A stretch of 64,000 bases of DNA from Rotaria sp. Silwood1. Taxonomy: Eukaryota > Rotifera > Eurotatoria > Philodinida > Philodinidae. Location: NCBI GenBank assembly GCA_905250075.1, contig CAJNOP010000225.1, positions 157,621 to 221,620 on the forward strand. The letters are read 5' to 3'. Made by a program: the position numbers and the translations under genes. This document shows, one piece after another, positions 62,214 through 64,000 of this stretch; position 1 is the first letter of the stretch, and each line of letters opens with the position of its first letter. The notes beneath the pieces were generated by a model, which searched no databases, had not been told where the DNA came from, and saw only the letters and a program-made list of their open reading frames with translations.

Positions 62214-62360
62214 GTCCCCAAATTCGAATATAAGGAGTATCTCAAAGTCCACAACTCCCATTATTGACGAGTACCCTTAGCACCCCAAATTCCAATAAGG
62301 AGGGATACTCTTGGCGTCCCAACTCCTATTATAGAGAGGTATCTTGAGGTCCCAATTTGG
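62214..62360. repeat. Degenerate ~34-bp tandem repeat
   Basis: Units beginning GTCCCCAAATTCGAATA, GTCCACAACTCCCATTA, CCCCAAATTCCAATAAG and GTCCCAACTCCTATTA follow at 33-36 base spacing, each ending in GAG(T/G)A-rich sequence; a fifth starts GTCCCAATTT and passes into the telomere-like tract. About 4.3 copies. Confidence 0.7.
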
Positions 62361-62485
62361 GTGGGTGTGGGTGTGGGTGTGGGTGNNNNNNNNNNNNNNN
62401 NNNNNNNNNNNNNNNNNNNNNNNNNNNNNNNNNNNNNNNNNNNNNNNNNNNNNNNNNNNNNNNNNNNNNNNNNNNNNNNNNNNNN
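62357..62485. repeat. Telomere-like tract interrupted by a 100-base assembly gap
   Basis: GGGTGGGTGTGGGTGTGGGT leads straight into 100 Ns (62386-62485). The G-rich side faces the gap as in the other inverted pairs, so a C-rich partner may be hidden in it. The size of the gap is probably nominal. An LRR gene resumes on the other side. Confidence 0.6.
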
Positions 62486-64000
62486 ATCAGTCTGCTGATT
62501 TCTGCTGCACCATCATCTCCAATAACATTATTCAAACGACCAAGCAAATTCGTTGATTTCATGAATCCAAGGTTTAATTGTTGAAGTGCTGCATGACCAA
62601 TAAGAGCATCGGCCAAAGCTCGTGCACCATCTGGTCCGATACAATTTGATGCCAGGCCAAGTCGTTTTAGACGCTGATCATGTTTCAACCCTGCTGCTAT
62701 TTCGCATATCCCTACATCACCTAAGGCATTGCAAGACATATACAGTGTTTCTAAGTGATTGTGTCTTTGTTCAAAATGTAAACGTATTGTTCGCCCACTC
62801 TTTACAGTTAGACCATTAGCGTCAATGTACAAATGTTTTAAGCTATGATTAACTTTCAAAGCGTTGAGCAATATCTCACAACCTTCATCCAATAAACCTG
62901 TATTGAGCAAATCTAATGTTTGCAAATAAGTATTGGTCGTTAACATTCGAGCGATGTGAACGATTCCGACAGCTAAGATTGGGTTTCGTTTTAACCAAAG
63001 TGCTTTTACTTTACTATCGGTAGCCAATGCATCGCATAGTAATGACATGCACTCACTATCAAATCTGTTACAAGCAATGTACCATGTATCAATGTTAGAG
63101 TCAGAGTTGAAACGAATATATTGAGAGATAGCCTTAGCTCCTGGAAGTCCTACGATATTATTTCCTAAAAACGAAGCAAGACAAAAATTATTCATTTTCA
63201 TTTTTGTATAAAATTGAACTCAGGACACTAACCAAGTAATAGTCGACTAACAAAGGAGCTGTACTTCATGGCATCGAGTAAAGGTTGAACACCTTGTGGA
63301 CCTAACACTTGTTTACATAAATCTAACCGTCCACCAGACATGATGGTTCCACGTGGGAAAACGATGGGTTGCTTATCATCATATGGTCCAGGTTTGTTTA
63401 ATGATAAGTATTCCAAAAGTGGTTTGAGTTCTTCCAGAGAACATGGAACAACTAAAACAGATATTGTGTGACTTTCTCGCTAAGATCAAGTGCTAACTAG
63501 GATGAACTTACCTGGTTGTGGCTCGGGATTTGTAATGTGTGACGATGGCGGAGTAGTTAACAAGTCTTCTCGCTGTTCTCTAGTATAGCACAGTGCCCGA
63601 TCTTTTCTATTACTTGATTCGACTTGTTTATCAACAAAAGTCGGTGATGTTTTCTCCAATATTCGACAAATGGTTGAAATGAGACATCCATAACTTTGAT
63701 ACGCATAGCCTATCCAGGTACTCAATTGTTGCTCGTTATTAGTGTTGGTAGTGTGTAGTGGCTGTATATACTGGGCAATTTCTTTTGCCATAACTACACA
63801 AAAAGTAATAGATGAGTCAAGATGAAGCTGAAAACAAGTGAAAGTCCTTGCCTGTGGTTGATTTCTTAGAGTTATTCGAAATTCGTGGGGCTTCGCTAGC
63901 ACAATTGCTGATCCAGTCTTGGCTTTTAATCGCCATTTGTTCTTCTTCCACATTCGAATACTCGTCTGGTTGTTTCAACACCATTCGATGATCACGTTTC
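62486..64000 (-). CDS. Leucine-rich-repeat (RNI/NLRC-type) protein, partial at both ends
   Basis: Minus-strand exons: before 63852 (from beyond or at 63984), 63793-63512, 63451-63233 and 63164 to the gap. The first intron uses a GC donor (GCAAGG) with TGTGTAG as acceptor; phases join V to MAKEIAQYI. The C-terminal part holds ribonuclease-inhibitor-type LRRs of about 28 residues: VKALWLKRNPILAVGIVHIA, LQTLDLLNTGLLDEGCEILL, LKHLYIDANGL, LETLYMSCNALGDVGICEIA, LKRLGLASNCIGPDGARALA, LQQLNLGF. The N-terminal 170 residues are unassigned. Such LRRs are binding scaffolds; partners unknown. ATG at 63984 is a possible start, but the frame is open to the window edge. The 3' end lies in the gap. Codon use is balanced. 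Confidence 0.75.

Overview
The window looks like an assembled contig from a bdelloid rotifer (Adineta/Rotaria type). It is strongly AT-rich and animal in gene content (MAX, NELF-B, SMG9, FGD-type RhoGEF, CFAP97, a rhodopsin-like GPCR). Many introns are only 40-60 bp, GT-AG, and mixed with a few of 1-2.5 kb. Telomere-like TGTGGG/GTGTGG arrays, the unit known from bdelloid telomeres, appear at the right-hand side. The species call is an inference from these traits, not from a database match.

Region 1 (1 to about 46 kb) is an ordinary gene-bearing arm. From left to right: a CFAP97/hemingway protein (-), a six-exon EF-hand protein with a Pro/Val/Arg-rich core (+), then a head-to-tail minus-strand series: FGD-type DH-PH-FYVE-PH RhoGEF, NELFB, MAX. 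A shared upstream interval separates MAX from the plus-strand series: SMG9, a GPCR, a type I membrane protein and a nine-exon disordered protein with a PKA-anchoring-like helix. Splice sites were read by eye and checked by phase; every multi-exon model listed as confident closes in frame. These genes have an extreme A/T third-base preference (TCA, ACA, CAA, TTA).

Small non-coding DNA transposons sit in the long introns. NELFB intron 1 alone holds a hAT-type MITE with an 8-bp target duplication, a 734-bp TA-flanked element with arms of about 185 bp, and a third inverted-repeat element. Relatives of the third lie in SMG9 intron 2 and downstream of the GPCR. A 74-bp GC-rich tandem repeat also lies in SMG9 intron 2.

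Region 2 (about 49-64 kb) has a different character. Codon use is more balanced, genes are small or fragmentary, and telomere-like repeats recur inside the sequence as inverted pairs (G-rich then C-rich) at five sites, with a probable sixth at an assembly gap. Between these lie a two-exon WAP-domain secreted protein, a UAS-domain protein related to FAF1 but without a UBX domain, a decayed gene, a LINE reverse-transcriptase fragment cut exactly at a telomere-like repeat, two minisatellites and a leucine-rich-repeat gene that runs off the window. This is a subtelomere-like compartment assembled from modules delimited by telomeric hairpins, and it is the most unusual structure in the window.
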